Source: Abditibacteriaceae bacterium (GTDB taxonomy: Bacteria; Armatimonadota; Abditibacteriia; Abditibacteriales; Abditibacteriaceae). From it: a stretch of 64,000 nucleotides of DNA. The DNA is taken from contig JAFAZH010000009.1 in the NCBI GenBank assembly GCA_019239895.1, positions 1 through 64,000 of the forward strand, in the 5' to 3' direction. A program made the position numbers and the translations under genes. Below, one piece after another: positions 25,254 through 35,704 of the stretch. The notes beneath the pieces are model-generated. The model was not told the DNA's origin. It made no database searches and was given only the letters and a program-made list of their open reading frames with translations. The first letter of the stretch is position 1. Each line of letters starts with the position of its first letter.

Positions 25254-27650
25254 ATGGCTAAATCATTAGTTATCGTAGAATCGCCGACAAAAGTGAAAAC
25301 CTTAAAGGGTTTTCTCGGTGCTAACTTTCAAATTATGGGTTCCAAAGGTCATGTGCGCGACCTGCCAAAGAGCGGTCTGGCGGTGGACCTTGAACACGAC
25401 TTTAAACCCGATTACCAACTGCTACCCGACCGTAAGCAGGTTATTAATGACCTCAAAAAAGCGGCGCAGGAGGCAGACGAAGTTTATCTGGCCAGTGACC
25501 CCGACCGTGAAGGTGAAGCGATTGCCTGGCATATCCGCGAGGCACTCAAGCTGAAAAAAGCCCGTCGCATCGAGTTCAATGAGATTACTCGCACCGCCGT
25601 GCAGAAAGCTCTGCAAAACCCGCGTGAAATTGATATGGATCGCGTTAACGCGCAACAGGCGCGGCGCGTCCTTGACCGCATCATTGGCTATCAAATCTCT
25701 CCCCTGATTTCCAGCAAAATCAGCAAGGGGCTGTCGGCAGGACGCGTTCAATCGGTTGCCTTGCGCCTGGTTTGTGAGCGCGAGCGGGAGATTCAGGCAT
25801 TCAAACAGGAAGAATATTGGAGCATTACGGCCCTGCTCTCGCCACGCACCGAAGAGTTTCCCTTCCCGGCCAAGTTGATTTCACGGGCGGGCAAGAAACT
25901 GACTATTGGCAACGAGGAAGAAGCAACTGGCTTAGTGGAAGCCCTGCGGCCCCTGGCCTACTCGGTTATTAATGTTAAGCGGCAGGAGAAGCGGCGCAAT
26001 CCGGCGGCTCCTTTTATCACCTCCACGCTGCAACAGGAAGCCAGTAAGCAAATGCGCTTTTCGGCCAGCCGCACCATGAAAATCGCCCAGGAACTCTATG
26101 AAGGAGTCTCTCTGGGTGGCGGCACGCCCGTTGGTCTTATTACCTATATGCGTACCGACTCCACCGCGATTGCCAAGGAAGCGCAACAGTCGGCGCGTGA
26201 CTTCATTGGCCAGCGTTTTGGCGCAGAGTTTCTACCGGATGCGCCGCCTCAGTACAAGAATCGCAAAAGCGCCCAGGAAGCGCATGAAGCCGTTCGGCCC
26301 TCCGATGTCACTTGTGTGCCGGAAGATATTCAGAACTATCTAAGCCATGACCAGTTCCGCCTCTATCGCCTTATCTGGCAGCGTTTTGTGGCTTCACAGA
26401 TGAAACCTGCCATTTTGGATGTCACGACTGTAGATATTCAAGCGGGCGATAAGGGCGATGTATTTGGCCTGCGTGCCAGCGGCGCGGTGATCAAATTCCT
26501 CGGCTTCTTGAGCGTCTATGAGGAAGCCAAGGATGAAGACAAAGCCGAAGAAGCCGAACCAGACGACGAAAACGCCGAGCGCAAACTGCCTAATCTTGAA
26601 GCCAAACAGCCGCTTGACCTGCGCGAACTATTGCCCAAACAGCACTTTACCCAGCCACCGCCACGTTATACCGAAGCGACCTTAGTCAAGGCGCTCGAAG
26701 AAAATGGCATTGGCCGTCCTTCAACCTATGCGCAAATTCTTTCGACGATTCAGAGTCGCGGCTATACCGACTTAGAACAGCGTCGCTTTAAGCCCACAGA
26801 ACTTGGCTTTCTGGTTAACGACAAGCTCGTGCAGCATTTCCCCAAAGTGGTAGATGTGCAATTTACGGCGGGCGTTGAGGAAAAGCTGGACGAGGTGGAA
26901 GAAGGCAAACAGAACTGGATCAAACTGCTGCACGAGTTTTATGATCCCTTCAGCAATGACCTCAAGCGGGCGAAAACCGAGATGGAGAAGGTTGGCCCGG
27001 TGGAAACCGATTTCGACTGCCCGACGTGTGGTAACAAACTCCTGTTGCGGCGCGGGCGCTTTGGCGAGTTCTTCTCTTGTTCCGGCTATCCCGAATGTAA
27101 AACGACGATGAATGTTGGTGCGGATGGCGAACCAGTGGAGAAAGTCGAAAAAGTTGCACCCGTCATTGAAGGTATCGAGCCGGGCGCGACCCGCGAATGC
27201 GATAAATGTGGCAAGCCAATGGTGGTGCGCACCAGTAAGCGCGGCGCGTTCTGGGGGTGTACGGGCTATCCGAAATGCAAAAACATCGTCAGCATCGAAG
27301 GCGCGCAGGTAGCGCCTCCGGCTCCAACGGAGACTGACTACCAGTGTCCAAACTGCGGCAAGCCAATGGCGCAGCGACGTGGTCGTTTTGGCCCCTTCCT
27401 GGGCTGCACTGGCTATCCAGAGTGCAAGACGTTGATTAACCTGGACAAAGACGGCAAGCCGCGCGGCACGGCAGTTAATACGACGGCTGAAAAGAAAGAC
27501 GTTGCAATCACCCCGGATGGCATCGGAGGAGAGGGAGCCAGTCAAAATGGCACTGGCAAAGCCGTTAAGCCTAAGCCCGCCAAGGCAACCGCCACCAAAG
27601 GGACGGTTAAAAAGGCCGCCGCTAAGAAAAGCGTTAAGCAAGTCGCCTAA
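25254..27650 (+). CDS. topA: DNA topoisomerase I
   Basis: Type IA topoisomerase relaxing negative supercoils. The 798 residues open with the Toprim domain (SLVIVESPTKVKTLKGFLG; acidic DPDREGEAIAWH). The catalytic tyrosine is Y298 in LITYMRTDS. GRVQSVALRLVCERE and NGIGRPSTYAQILSTIQSRGY are typical. Three zinc-ribbon modules end the protein (CPTCGNKLLL, CDKCGKPMVV, CPNCGKPMAQ, each with a GYPECK or GYPKCK partner). A Lys/Ala/Pro-rich tail follows. ATG at 25254 begins the conserved MAKSLVIVESP start. Confidence 0.97.
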   Translation: MAKSLVIVESPTKVKTLKGFLGANFQIMGSKGHVRDLPKSGLAVDLEHDFKPDYQLLPDRKQVINDLKKAAQEADEVYLASDPDREGEAIAWHIREALKLKKARRIEFNEITRTAVQKALQNPREIDMDRVNAQQARRVLDRIIGYQISPLISSKISKGLSAGRVQSVALRLVCEREREIQAFKQEEYWSITALLSPRTEEFPFPAKLISRAGKKLTIGNEEEATGLVEALRPLAYSVINVKRQEKRRNPAAPFITSTLQQEASKQMRFSASRTMKIAQELYEGVSLGGGTPVGLITYMRTDSTAIAKEAQQSARDFIGQRFGAEFLPDAPPQYKNRKSAQEAHEAVRPSDVTCVPEDIQNYLSHDQFRLYRLIWQRFVASQMKPAILDVTTVDIQAGDKGDVFGLRASGAVIKFLGFLSVYEEAKDEDKAEEAEPDDENAERKLPNLEAKQPLDLRELLPKQHFTQPPPRYTEATLVKALEENGIGRPSTYAQILSTIQSRGYTDLEQRRFKPTELGFLVNDKLVQHFPKVVDVQFTAGVEEKLDEVEEGKQNWIKLLHEFYDPFSNDLKRAKTEMEKVGPVETDFDCPTCGNKLLLRRGRFGEFFSCSGYPECKTTMNVGADGEPVEKVEKVAPVIEGIEPGATRECDKCGKPMVVRTSKRGAFWGCTGYPKCKNIVSIEGAQVAPPAPTETDYQCPNCGKPMAQRRGRFGPFLGCTGYPECKTLINLDKDGKPRGTAVNTTAEKKDVAITPDGIGGEGASQNGTGKAVKPKPAKATATKGTVKKAAAKKSVKQVA

Positions 27651-27669
27651 TAACCCTGGCATTAAAATA

Positions 27670-27751
27670 GCCCGCTACAAAACGAAGTCTGTCGGTGCGG
27701 ATTCGTGAACTACGGGCTTTTCCTACGCCAATAGGTTTCGTTTTGCAGCCC
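27670..27751. repeat. Degraded family E palindromic element, copy 2
   Basis: GCCCGCTACAAAACGAAGTC at 27670-27689 and TTTCGTTTTGCAGCCC at 27736-27751 match the arms of the element at 11748-11819, with mismatches. Its right arm merges with the terminator that follows. Confidence 0.6.
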
Positions 27752-27779
27752 CTGATTTACATCGGGGGCTTTTCTTTTA
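27747..27779 (+). terminator. Rho-independent terminator after topA
   Basis: AGCCCC pairs with GGGGGCT across the bases TGATTTACATC, followed by TTTCTTTT. It lies about 100 bases after the topA stop and shares bases with the right arm of the palindromic element. Confidence 0.7.
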
Positions 27780-27818
27780 AGGTCGTACCATCCCAGGAAA
27801 GCTGAGGCAACACGGCTT

Positions 27819-29186
27819 TTGACACTGACTGCACCGCAACCAGGGCCTAACGCACGGCGTAATTGGGCTTATCTGCTCATTACTATTGCCGCAACTTTGC
27901 CCTGGATTATCCTGGCTCACACATCTCAGCATAACGGGCACTTTTCCCTATCGCACATTCTGATCGCCGTTTTATCGGGCATCGCCATTTTAGCTGCCGC
28001 TTTTCTCCTTTCGTGGGGTGCCGAAGTCGCTCAACTGGATATGTCGCAGTCATTGGCGCTGGTGATCCTCTCCCTCATCGCCATTCTGCCCGAATATGCA
28101 GTCAGCATGGCGTTTGCCGGGGATGCTGGTAAAGGTCTTTTAGCCAGCCAACACGCGCAAACTGCACTTTTGCCCCAAACCCGCGAGATGTTGCGCCATG
28201 CCGATTTAACGGTGGCCAATATGACGGGGGCCAATCGCATTCTCATTGGCGTGGCCTGGAGCGTGGTGGTTTTTATCTACTACTGGCGCACGCAGCAGCG
28301 CAGTATCACTATCGAAACTTCACGGGCCATTGAAATTAAATTCTTGCTGCTGGCGACCCTCTACTCGTTTACCCTACCACTTAAAGCGGCCCTTTTCGGC
28401 ATTGGCTTGCATTGGTGTGATGCCATCATGTTAGTTGGGTTATTCGGCTTCTATACACGAGCCGCAGCCAAAACCGAGCAGGTGGAGCCGGAGTTGATCG
28501 GGCCACCTACTGTCATTGCCGCGCTTAGTCCCCTATTGCGCCGTCTTACCTGCCTGGTTTTATTTAGTGGGGCCGCGTGGACCATCTATCTAGCCGCGCA
28601 TCCGTTTGCCAATGCCTTAGTGCATGTTGGCAAGCGTTATCACATCAACGAGTTTTTGCTGGTGCAATGGATTGCGCCGCTCGCTTCAGAAATGCCGGAG
28701 TTTATTGTGGCGGGGTTATTTGCCTGGCGTGGCTTTCCGGCAATGGGCATGGGTGCTCTGATTTCTTCCAAAGTGAACCAGTGGACGCTCTTAGTTGGCT
28801 TATTGCCGATTTTCTATGGCTTTGCGGCACGCCAGATGGTGCCACTCCCCCTTGATACTCAACAAAGCTGTGAAGTGTTTCTGACTTCGGCCCAATCACT
28901 TTTTGCCGTGGCGGTGCTGTCAAATTTTACCATTAATCTCAAGGAAGCATGGGGGCTACTGACGCTCTTTATACTTCAGGGTCTGTCGCAGTTCTTGTTA
29001 AACATGCTGCTGCCCAACAATCTCCACACCGCTATGCTCACCCAGAGTAGCGAATTGTTCTTTGCCATTGTCTATCTTGCTCTGGCCGCTATAGTGCTAA
29101 TGGATTCTCCTGACCGTCGTTCTATGATTATTGACATGCTACGGGGAAAGGGGAACGCCCATGCCGCAAGAGACGTGATAAGTTAA
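27819..29186 (+). CDS. CaCA-family (sodium/calcium exchanger-like) membrane transporter
   Basis: Predicted 455 residues with about 11 hydrophobic segments. The two alpha-repeat motifs of the cation/Ca2+ exchanger superfamily are visible: ALVILSLIAILPEYAVSMAF near residue 85 and APLASEMPEFIVAGLF near residue 290, each with the Pro-Glu pair expected in the ion site. The remaining helices run to near residue 430. The ion exchanged is not determined. The start is TTG at 27819, just downstream of the topA terminator, with no clear Shine-Dalgarno. It is followed 6 bases later by mqnA, so the two are probably one transcript. Confidence 0.78.
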   Translation: MTLTAPQPGPNARRNWAYLLITIAATLPWIILAHTSQHNGHFSLSHILIAVLSGIAILAAAFLLSWGAEVAQLDMSQSLALVILSLIAILPEYAVSMAFAGDAGKGLLASQHAQTALLPQTREMLRHADLTVANMTGANRILIGVAWSVVVFIYYWRTQQRSITIETSRAIEIKFLLLATLYSFTLPLKAALFGIGLHWCDAIMLVGLFGFYTRAAAKTEQVEPELIGPPTVIAALSPLLRRLTCLVLFSGAAWTIYLAAHPFANALVHVGKRYHINEFLLVQWIAPLASEMPEFIVAGLFAWRGFPAMGMGALISSKVNQWTLLVGLLPIFYGFAARQMVPLPLDTQQSCEVFLTSAQSLFAVAVLSNFTINLKEAWGLLTLFILQGLSQFLLNMLLPNNLHTAMLTQSSELFFAIVYLALAAIVLMDSPDRRSMIIDMLRGKGNAHAARDVIS

Positions 29187-29192
29187 TGGATT

Positions 29193-29987
29193 ATGTTTAC
29201 CCTTGGTGTCGTTAATTATCTCAACGCCTTACCCCTTTACCGCACTCTCGAAACAAGTGGCACAGCCCGTTTTATCCGTTTCGTTCCAGCGCAACTCACC
29301 CCTCGTTTAGCCGCAGGCGAATGTGATGCCGCTTTAATTCCCATTGTGGATCATCTGCGTGGCGTGGGCAGCGGGGTTATCTCTAACGGTTGCATTGGCA
29401 GCAGCCGTGCCGTGCGCTCGGTATTAATGTTTACCCGCCTTCCCATCAGTGACATCACGGGTGTGGCAGTGGATACCAGTTCGCACACTTCAGTGGCTCT
29501 TTTGCGCGTTATTCTGGCCGATGGTTATGGTATTCAGCCACCTTTTATCGAGCATAAGCCGAACTTAAAAGCGATGTTAGACGCGCACGATGCGGCCTTA
29601 CTGATTGGCGATAGAGCCTTGGAAGCGACTCCCATAGCCCAGGAACAGGGGATAAACATTCTCGATTTAGGCACCGCCTGGACAGAACAAGTGGCGCACA
29701 AACCGTTCGTCTATGCAGCGTGGATAGCTCGTAAAGGCTTGGAGCCAGAGAGGTGCGAGGAGTTAGGGGCGATGCTCAACGCGGCGCGGGATGAGGGATT
29801 GCGCCACCTGCCCGAAATTGTGCGCAATAACCCGATTGAGACCCGCTTAACCCCATCACAAATCGAAGATTATCTGCGCCACGCAATTGAGTTTTATCTC
29901 ACCGACGAACACCGTGCTGGCATGGAAGAATTCCGCCGTCGCTGCCAGACACATAATTTATTGAAGTTGCCACCCAGTGAGACCTAA
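29193..29987 (+). CDS. mqnA: Chorismate dehydratase (futalosine menaquinone pathway)
   Basis: Converts chorismate to 3-enolpyruvyl-benzoate, first step of the futalosine route to menaquinone. The 264-residue protein has the periplasmic-binding-like fold, with the family opening LGVVNYLNALPLYRTLE, FVPAQLTPRLAAGECDAALIP, SRAVRSVLMFTR and VDTSSHTSVALLRVIL. The second half contains ALLIGDRALEA and a C-terminal helix. MqnA and MqnD share the fold; the NYLNALP text and length favour MqnA. Other mqn genes are not in the window. Confidence 0.88.
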   Translation: MFTLGVVNYLNALPLYRTLETSGTARFIRFVPAQLTPRLAAGECDAALIPIVDHLRGVGSGVISNGCIGSSRAVRSVLMFTRLPISDITGVAVDTSSHTSVALLRVILADGYGIQPPFIEHKPNLKAMLDAHDAALLIGDRALEATPIAQEQGINILDLGTAWTEQVAHKPFVYAAWIARKGLEPERCEELGAMLNAARDEGLRHLPEIVRNNPIETRLTPSQIEDYLRHAIEFYLTDEHRAGMEEFRRRCQTHNLLKLPPSET

Positions 29988-30027
29988 ATGACAAGGTTAA
30001 GCTAAGTAGTTGCTCATCAGTAATCAT

Positions 30028-30140
30028 GTCATTCCGAGCGGAGCGATAGCGCAGTCGAGGAATCTTTGAAGCGAGTTTACAGTGGCTTAACTACAAGATT
30101 TCTCGACGCCGCTCCCGTTGGTCGCTTTGCTCGAAATGAC
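30028..30140. repeat. Intergenic palindrome, family G (GTCATTCCGAGC...)
   Basis: GTCATTCCGAGCGGAGCGAT at the left and the complementary GGTCGCTTTGCTCGAAATGAC ending at 30140, with inner CAGTCGAGGAATCTT / AAGATTTCTCGACG. Outer TTGCTCA words extend the pairing to about 30010-30157. Sequences of this general form are widespread in bacterial spacers. It separates mqnA from the convergent gene at 30170. Confidence 0.75.
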
Positions 30141-30169
30141 AAGCGAGCCTTGAGCAACTTGATCTATGA

Positions 30170-30703
30170 TTAAGGTGCGTGAATCTCTTTAGCACCCTGC
30201 TTTACGTCTTGATATTTGTCGGTAAAGAAGTGGCTGACTTCCGACCAAGTTGGCGGATTGACCTTCACACCCTGTTTGACATCCACGATATAGGCATATT
30301 GCAGACCACCAATAGGCGGGCCAATGACTTTAACGGTGCCAGACACAGCGCGGGGCCAGTATTCCTGTGGAGGTTGCTTGTCGTCAATCACTAAAATGCG
30401 GTCATTACCATCGGTCAGCATATAGATATTACGATTGGAAGCATATTTCGAGGCACCCCGCACCCGACCATTGACCGTAGCCCGCTTATTCTCAAAGCGC
30501 GTGGGATTGGTGACAATCTCGTGCAATTGGGAGCCTACCTTTTGGGGCACGGAACGCTTATCACGCGCTGGCAGGTCGCGGCTCGCCCCGCCGATTTTAC
30601 CCGTCTCAGTGCCCCACGGTGTGACAGAGTGCCACTTCTTCACAAAGTAAAACGCCCCCAGAGCGATTAAAACTACCAGTATTAAACGTCCAATGGCCCC
30701 CAT
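30170..30703 (-). CDS. Membrane-anchored OB-fold-like hypothetical protein
   Basis: Predicted 177 residues with one N-terminal membrane segment (GRLILVVLIALGAFYFVKKW), then a charged linker. A beta-rich domain follows (LHEIVTNPTRFENKRATVNG, NIYMLTDGNDRILVIDD, VSGTVKVIGPPIGGLQYAYI) that resembles small OB-fold tRNA_anti-like domains. The C-terminus is an amphipathic helix (DKYQDVKQGAKEI). No catalytic residues are recognised. The gene lies between mqnA and smc but is transcribed opposite to mqnA, so they are convergent. Confidence 0.68.
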   Translation of the reverse strand: MGAIGRLILVVLIALGAFYFVKKWHSVTPWGTETGKIGGASRDLPARDKRSVPQKVGSQLHEIVTNPTRFENKRATVNGRVRGASKYASNRNIYMLTDGNDRILVIDDKQPPQEYWPRAVSGTVKVIGPPIGGLQYAYIVDVKQGVKVNPPTWSEVSHFFTDKYQDVKQGAKEIHAP

Positions 30704-30785
30704 CGTTGGCTCCCCTATTTTGAAATGGCGTCTCAGAGACGCTGCAACAACGATGCCAAGCGGCTTTCACCCCTTCATCATAGGG

Positions 30786-30923
30786 ATAACCATAGAGACG
30801 CAGAGGCACAGAGATTATTTAGAGGATCAAGAACAGAAGATAGAGGATCGTATGAGCCTGCTAAAACGATCCTCTATCTTCGATCTTCAACTCTTCTCTG
30901 TGCCTCTGTGTCTCTGTGGTTAT
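30786..30923. repeat. Palindromic repeat, family A, copy 2
   Basis: The outer arms are ATAACCATAGAGACGCAGAG and CTCTGTGTCTCTGTGGTTAT. An inner pair is AGAAGATAGAGGATCG / CGATCCTCTATCTTCG. It lies between smc and the membrane-anchored gene, and has the same arm vocabulary as 4-71 and 56238-56352. Confidence 0.75.
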
Positions 30924-30943
30924 CTCCTTGTGAGGGGTGAGGG

Positions 30944-33900
30944 CTATCCCACCGACGCAAGACCCCTACGGGCAACGCCATTGCGGGTGCCATTATGTCC
31001 GTTGCCGTTGGCATGACCATTCATCTGGCCATCTAAGCCTCCATCGCCTTGTTCTGTGTCTACCAAGCGTACCGACATGAGGGTCGAAACACCTTGCTGC
31101 TGCATGGTAACGCCATAGAGCACATCAGCGGCCTGCATGGTGCCGTTGTTGTGCGTAATCACAATAAACTGGGTGCGGTCGGTAAATTCGCGTAGCAGTT
31201 GACTAAAGCGGCCTACATTGCTCTGGTCGAGTGGCGCATCCACTTCGTCCAAAACCACAAAGGGCGATGGATGAACTTGCAGCAGTGCCAGCATAAAGGA
31301 AAGGGCCGTCAGTGCTCGCTCGCCACCCGACAGCAGCGAAATATCTTGCACCGATTTCCCTGGCGGCTGCACCTTCAGATCAATACCCGTTTCCAATAAA
31401 TTGTCGGGGTGCGTTAGGGTCAGGTGGGTAGTGCCACCGTCAAAAATGCGCTGAAAGAGCGTGTCGAAGGCGGCGGCAATAGCGGTAAAAGTGGTCATAA
31501 ACCGTTCACGGGTGCGGCTGTCAATATCAGCAATGATCTCTTCAAGCTGTGCCCGTGAAGCGTCTAAGTCGTTGCGCTGGGTCGTGAGAAATTCCAGACG
31601 TTCTAACACCTGTTGATGCTGCTGCACCGCTCCGATGTTGACGTTGCCCAGCCCACCAATCTTGTCTTTCAGCACCTCGATTTCATCTAAGGCGAGTTGC
31701 TTTTGCTCAATGGCATCCCGATAGGCCAAAGCCTCTTCAAAGGGCAACTCGAACTCTTCGGCAAAGCGGCGCTGCATATCCTGCATTTCCACTTCCGTTG
31801 AGGCAATGCGAACTTCAATGCGGTGCAGTTCTTCTTCAGCGTCATGCAAAGCGGTGCGCTGTGCCCGCAAGCCCGCGCCAGTTTCTTCCAACTTTTGCAG
31901 GGATTCCTGACGGTGGGCACGACCATGCGCCGACATGGTTTCTAACTCTTCACGGCGGCGCTGCAACTGCGCCAGGGAACTGATTAACTCGGCCTCACCG
32001 GCGACGATATTGGCATCTTCACCGGCGGCGCGTTCGATGCTGGCCTGCTTGGAGACAATCTGCGCCTCGAACTCTTTGAGTTGCCGTTCTAATTCGGCAA
32101 TGGCACGGCGCATAGCGGCGAGGCGTTCCTGAGTCGCCGAATGTTGGGCGCGCACTTCGGCTACACTCGAAGCGATTTCCTCTCGCTCCGCCTGCCGCTC
32201 AGCTACGATATGCTGTGCTTGCGCTACCGCTTCGTCTAAAGCACGCGCCTGTTCATCTAACGTGACCGCCATCTGGTCATGCTCGGCCTGTTGTGCGGCT
32301 TTGGTTGCTACAGTGGCGCGGGCCGCCTTGATTTGTGATTCCGTGGCTTCACGTTGATTGCCAACGCGCCGCGCTTCTCGCTCTAAATGCTCTATCTCGC
32401 GCTCTTGCCTTGCGATTTGCGAGCGGATTTCGTTTTCGACTTCTTGCTGGGCACGCCACTTTTCCTGAGCTTGCCCAACCGCCGCGATACTATCTTGCAA
32501 CGCCTCTTGCTGCTTTTGCAACTCCTGATTGAGCGCATCTACATTGGCTTCGAGTTCATCGAGTTCTCGCTTGCGCGCCAGTAAACCAGAAGCTTTCTGC
32601 TTGCCCTGTCCTCCGGTGATCGCCCCGGCAGGCAGCACTAACTCGCCATCTAAAGTGACTAAGCGCACGCCAAATTCACAACGTTTAGCCAGGGCCACCG
32701 CCACATCAAGCGTATCCACCACGATAACACGGCCCAGCAAATACTCCACCGCAGCGGCATAAGCTTTATCACACTTCACCAGTTCGGAGGCGACACCACG
32801 CACACCTTTTTCACGCAAGAGCGCCCGTGTCTTATCGCTAATGCCGCCGGGTCGCAGATTGGGCAGGGGCAAGAAAGTGGCACGCCCAGCCTGGTTTTGC
32901 TTGAGCCAGTTAATGGCGGTCTTGGCATCAGCATCCGTAGCGCAGATCAAGTTATGGACGCCTGCACCGAGTGCCACTTCCACCGCGTTTTCTAATTCAT
33001 GCGGCGCACGGATGGCATCGGCTACGAGAGTATATTGGTCAGCCAATTGGCCGCGCTTGACCGCACTCAGCACTGCCCGTGCTCCACCCTGTACGCCTTC
33101 CAGGTTCTGCTCTAATTCGCGCAGTGCCCCCAAACGCGATTGCAAAGCGGAACGTTTTTCGCGGGCGGCATTGAGTGCATCGGCTAACGCGGCTTGCTGG
33201 CGCTGGGCGTTCTGCCAGGCTTCGCGCGCTGCCGTGGCTTGCTGCGCGGCTTCAGCCTGACGTTGCTTGGTGGCATCCAATTCAGCGCGGGCGGTGGTAC
33301 CCGACTCAGTCACTTGCGCCGCTTCAGCATCGAGCGTTTTGGCCAATCGCTCTAAATCGTGCAGGCGATGCTCTAAAGCCGCCGCCTCGGCGCGTCCGGT
33401 GGCCGCTGCTTCGCGCCGGGCCTGACTGCCACGCATCAGTTCAATGACCTTGGCCTGACGTGCCTGTAATTCTCGTGTGGCTTCGGACAAACGAGCATTG
33501 GCTGCACCCAATCGTGCTTCGGCGTCCGCTGCCGCGCCCGATAAAGAAGCCGAGGCATTGAGAGCCGCATCCAATTCCGCTTGCTGCGTGGCACGGCTCT
33601 CCTGGGTGCTGGTGATGCGGGCGCGGAGCAGACCAATTTCCTGGGCCTGAAACTCTTGCTGTTCAGTCAGGGCGCGGCGTCGCTCACGGGCCACAGCAAT
33701 GCTGCCTTCGGTTGCTTTCAGGCGCGACACCACATCGGTTGTCTCGCCCTGCAAGGTTTCCATTGTGCCTTCGAGGGCGCGCAGACGGCTTTCCAGTTCG
33801 GTTTCCGCCGCTTCCAGGCGCACGATTTCGGCCTGGGCCACTTGCACGATTTCGCCGCTTTGCACGCGCCCTTCCTGCAAGCCTTGCATTCGCTTAACGC

Positions 33901-34609
33901 GGGTCTCATAATCGCGGGCCAGAATCGCCAGTTGCAGGGTGCGCAGACGTGCTACATAGTTGTTGTATTCGCGCGCGATTTCCGCTTGCTCGGCGAGGGG
34001 CGCAATCTGGTTTTCTAATTCATAGATGATGTCGGCGACACGGGTGAGGTCAGCCTCGACACGGTCTAACTTGCGGCGCGTCTCGGTACGGCGGGCGCGA
34101 TATTTTTGCACGCCTGCTGCGCCTTCAATGAGGCCCCGACGGTCTTCAGGCTTCGCCGAGAGAATGGAGTCAATTTCGCGTTGCGAAACAATCGAGTAAG
34201 ACTCCGGGCCGACACCTGTATCCAGGAAGAGGTCAACGACATCGCGCAAGCGACAGTTAGTTTTGTTAATCGCATATTCACCTTCGCCATCGCGGAAGAT
34301 GCGCCGCGTCACTTGCACTTCTTTATATTCGAGAGGCAGAGTTTTATCTTCGTTGTCAAAGAAAAGCGAGACTTCAGCCAGACCCAGTGGCGCACGGTTG
34401 GCCGAGCCGTTAAAGATAACATCGGTGGGAGCGTGGCCGCGCAATGCCTTATGACTGCGCTCGCCCAAGGCCCACAAAATAGCGTCTACAATGTTCGACT
34501 TGCCAGAACCGTTGGGGCCGACAATGGCGGTAATACCTGGCTCAAGTTCGAGTTGTGTGTTGTCAGCAAAGGTTTTGAAGCCGGAGAGGGAAAGTCTTTT
34601 TAAGTACAT
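30944..34609 (-). CDS. smc: Chromosome segregation protein SMC
   Basis: Condensin-like ATPase of 1221 residues. The N-terminal head has Walker A GPNGSGKS at 31-38, followed by [13 protein letters not shown]. The hinge region (about 510-690) contains [13 protein letters not shown] and [18 protein letters not shown], between two long coiled coils rich in Glu, Gln, Ala and Arg. The C-terminal head has [18 protein letters not shown] and Walker [12 protein letters not shown], then [19 protein letters not shown]. The protein ends with a low-complexity Asn/Gly/His-rich tail of about 40 residues not found in most SMCs. The ATG at 34609 begins the family opening [16 protein letters not shown]. Confidence 0.97.
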   Translation of the reverse strand: MYLKRLSLSGFKTFADNTQLELEPGITAIVGPNGSGKSNIVDAILWALGERSHKALRGHAPTDVIFNGSANRAPLGLAEVSLFFDNEDKTLPLEYKEVQVTRRIFRDGEGEYAINKTNCRLRDVVDLFLDTGVGPESYSIVSQREIDSILSAKPEDRRGLIEGAAGVQKYRARRTETRRKLDRVEADLTRVADIIYELENQIAPLAEQAEIAREYNNYVARLRTLQLAILARDYETRVKRMQGLQEGRVQSGEIVQVAQAEIVRLEAAETELESRLRALEGTMETLQGETTDVVSRLKATEGSIAVARERRRALTEQQEFQAQEIGLLRARITSTQESRATQQAELDAALNASASLSGAAADAEARLGAANARLSEATRELQARQAKVIELMRGSQARREAAATGRAEAAALEHRLHDLERLAKTLDAEAAQVTESGTTARAELDATKQRQAEAAQQATAAREAWQNAQRQQAALADALNAAREKRSALQSRLGALRELEQNLEGVQGGARAVLSAVKRGQLADQYTLVADAIRAPHELENAVEVALGAGVHNLICATDADAKTAINWLKQNQAGRATFLPLPNLRPGGISDKTRALLREKGVRGVASELVKCDKAYAAAVEYLLGRVIVVDTLDVAVALAKRCEFGVRLVTLDGELVLPAGAITGGQGKQKASGLLARKRELDELEANVDALNQELQKQQEALQDSIAAVGQAQEKWRAQQEVENEIRSQIARQEREIEHLEREARRVGNQREATESQIKAARATVATKAAQQAEHDQMAVTLDEQARALDEAVAQAQHIVAERQAEREEIASSVAEVRAQHSATQERLAAMRRAIAELERQLKEFEAQIVSKQASIERAAGEDANIVAGEAELISSLAQLQRRREELETMSAHGRAHRQESLQKLEETGAGLRAQRTALHDAEEELHRIEVRIASTEVEMQDMQRRFAEEFELPFEEALAYRDAIEQKQLALDEIEVLKDKIGGLGNVNIGAVQQHQQVLERLEFLTTQRNDLDASRAQLEEIIADIDSRTRERFMTTFTAIAAAFDTLFQRIFDGGTTHLTLTHPDNLLETGIDLKVQPPGKSVQDISLLSGGERALTALSFMLALLQVHPSPFVVLDEVDAPLDQSNVGRFSQLLREFTDRTQFIVITHNNGTMQAADVLYGVTMQQQGVSTLMSVRLVDTEQGDGGLDGQMNGHANGNGHNGTRNGVARRGLASVG

Positions 34610-35704
34610 CGATAGTGACTCCGAAAAGAGCGGTGATGAAGGCGACGTTCTCTATTTTGATTAGGCTGTTACGATTAGTGTCTCTTGTATTATGCCAACT
34701 TCGCTTAGATAATAAACGGAACACCGAGATTTAAAGCAGCGTCCAATGCACATCACTGGGTTGTACAGCACTTGGTGATATTCTTAGGTTAGGTTGCCAA
34801 GGTCACCGATTCTATTTTAACATAAGTGTTCCGGCCTCTCCCAACGCTTTAGAAAAAGAGGTTAAGGCTGCTGTTAAAATTGGAGGAAAGTGACAGGGGT
34901 TGCAAGAGAACGTTAAGACATTGTAAAGTAGTGGTTAAGACGTTGCAAGATACCAATATGGGTGACATGTTAGCAGAGGATGCTGGATACTATTGCAAAA
35001 TGTGTTAAGAGATTGCAAACTTGCAGCCGAGAGTTGTTTTAACAGGCATAAACATTAAGCTTCGTTTGAATTAAGGAAAACAAGGGATTCAAGCGTCACA
35101 GCCTTCAGCATCTTTAACTTAACGGTTTACTGAACCTTAATAGCTTGACCGAGCAGCAATTCGAGGCACTTGAGCGTTGCAGCCTTCATCGTAGCCGCCA
35201 ACCTTTCGATAACCTCTCGCAAGATTAGGCGTCGCACCTCACGTTTTATCTCATCATTCCGGTTCTGGTAATTTCCAGCGCCCTCCGGCTGACGGGTGTT
35301 AAGCCGCTCAGGACTTGAGCGCACTTACCAATCGTTGAGACCGGCAATCAACTTTCGATGGCACCGTCGCGTCGGTCGAGCGGCACCACCATCGTGTTGG
35401 TGTTCTGCTCCAGTCTAGGACTTTTAGTTCTTTCCTGGAGATTGTTGACTTCCCCCGGAAGCGTTTCATGCGCTTCTCATAAGACATTCCACCCAACGTT
35501 CTCATAACGTTGATCCTTGCTATTCCCGGCATCCTGATTCTCTGAAGCCACTTCAATAGCTGGCAGGGGTTCTTTCAGGATTAACCATAGCACTTCTTCA
35601 TTACAAAATTAGTTAGAACTTGCTGCTAACAAGCAGTAGGTTTCATCATTCATTAAGCGATTCTTGGATTGCGGAGCATTGATGCTTTGCCAGGAGCTAA
35701 TCAA
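34610..35704. other. 1.1-kb spacer upstream of smc, no gene recognised
   Basis: Two short minus-strand reading frames (35127-35324 and 35308-35556) have no ribosome-binding site, no recognisable fold and unlikely composition; they are not called as genes. The spacer should hold the smc promoter on one side and the promoter of the prkA-side operon on the other. It carries the short repeats described next. A gene remnant or structured RNA cannot be excluded. Confidence 0.5.
34912..35019. repeat. Iteron-like GTTAAGAnnTTGCAA repeats
   Basis: Three direct 16-base copies: GTTAAGACATTGTAAA (34912), GTTAAGACGTTGCAAG (34934) and GTTAAGAGATTGCAAA (35004). The first two starts are 22 bases apart, about two helical turns; the third is 70 bases further. 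Extra TTGCAA words lie at 34899 and 34993. This spacing suggests a binding site for a protein, not a coding repeat. Confidence 0.5.

Noticed and set aside
26772..27662. Long minus-strand frame across topA
   Set aside because: It is a mirror of the topA coding sequence with no ribosome-binding site and no recognisable domain.
35127..35556. Two short minus-strand frames in the smc upstream gap
   Set aside because: No ribosome-binding site or recognisable fold; kept only as part of the unexplained spacer.
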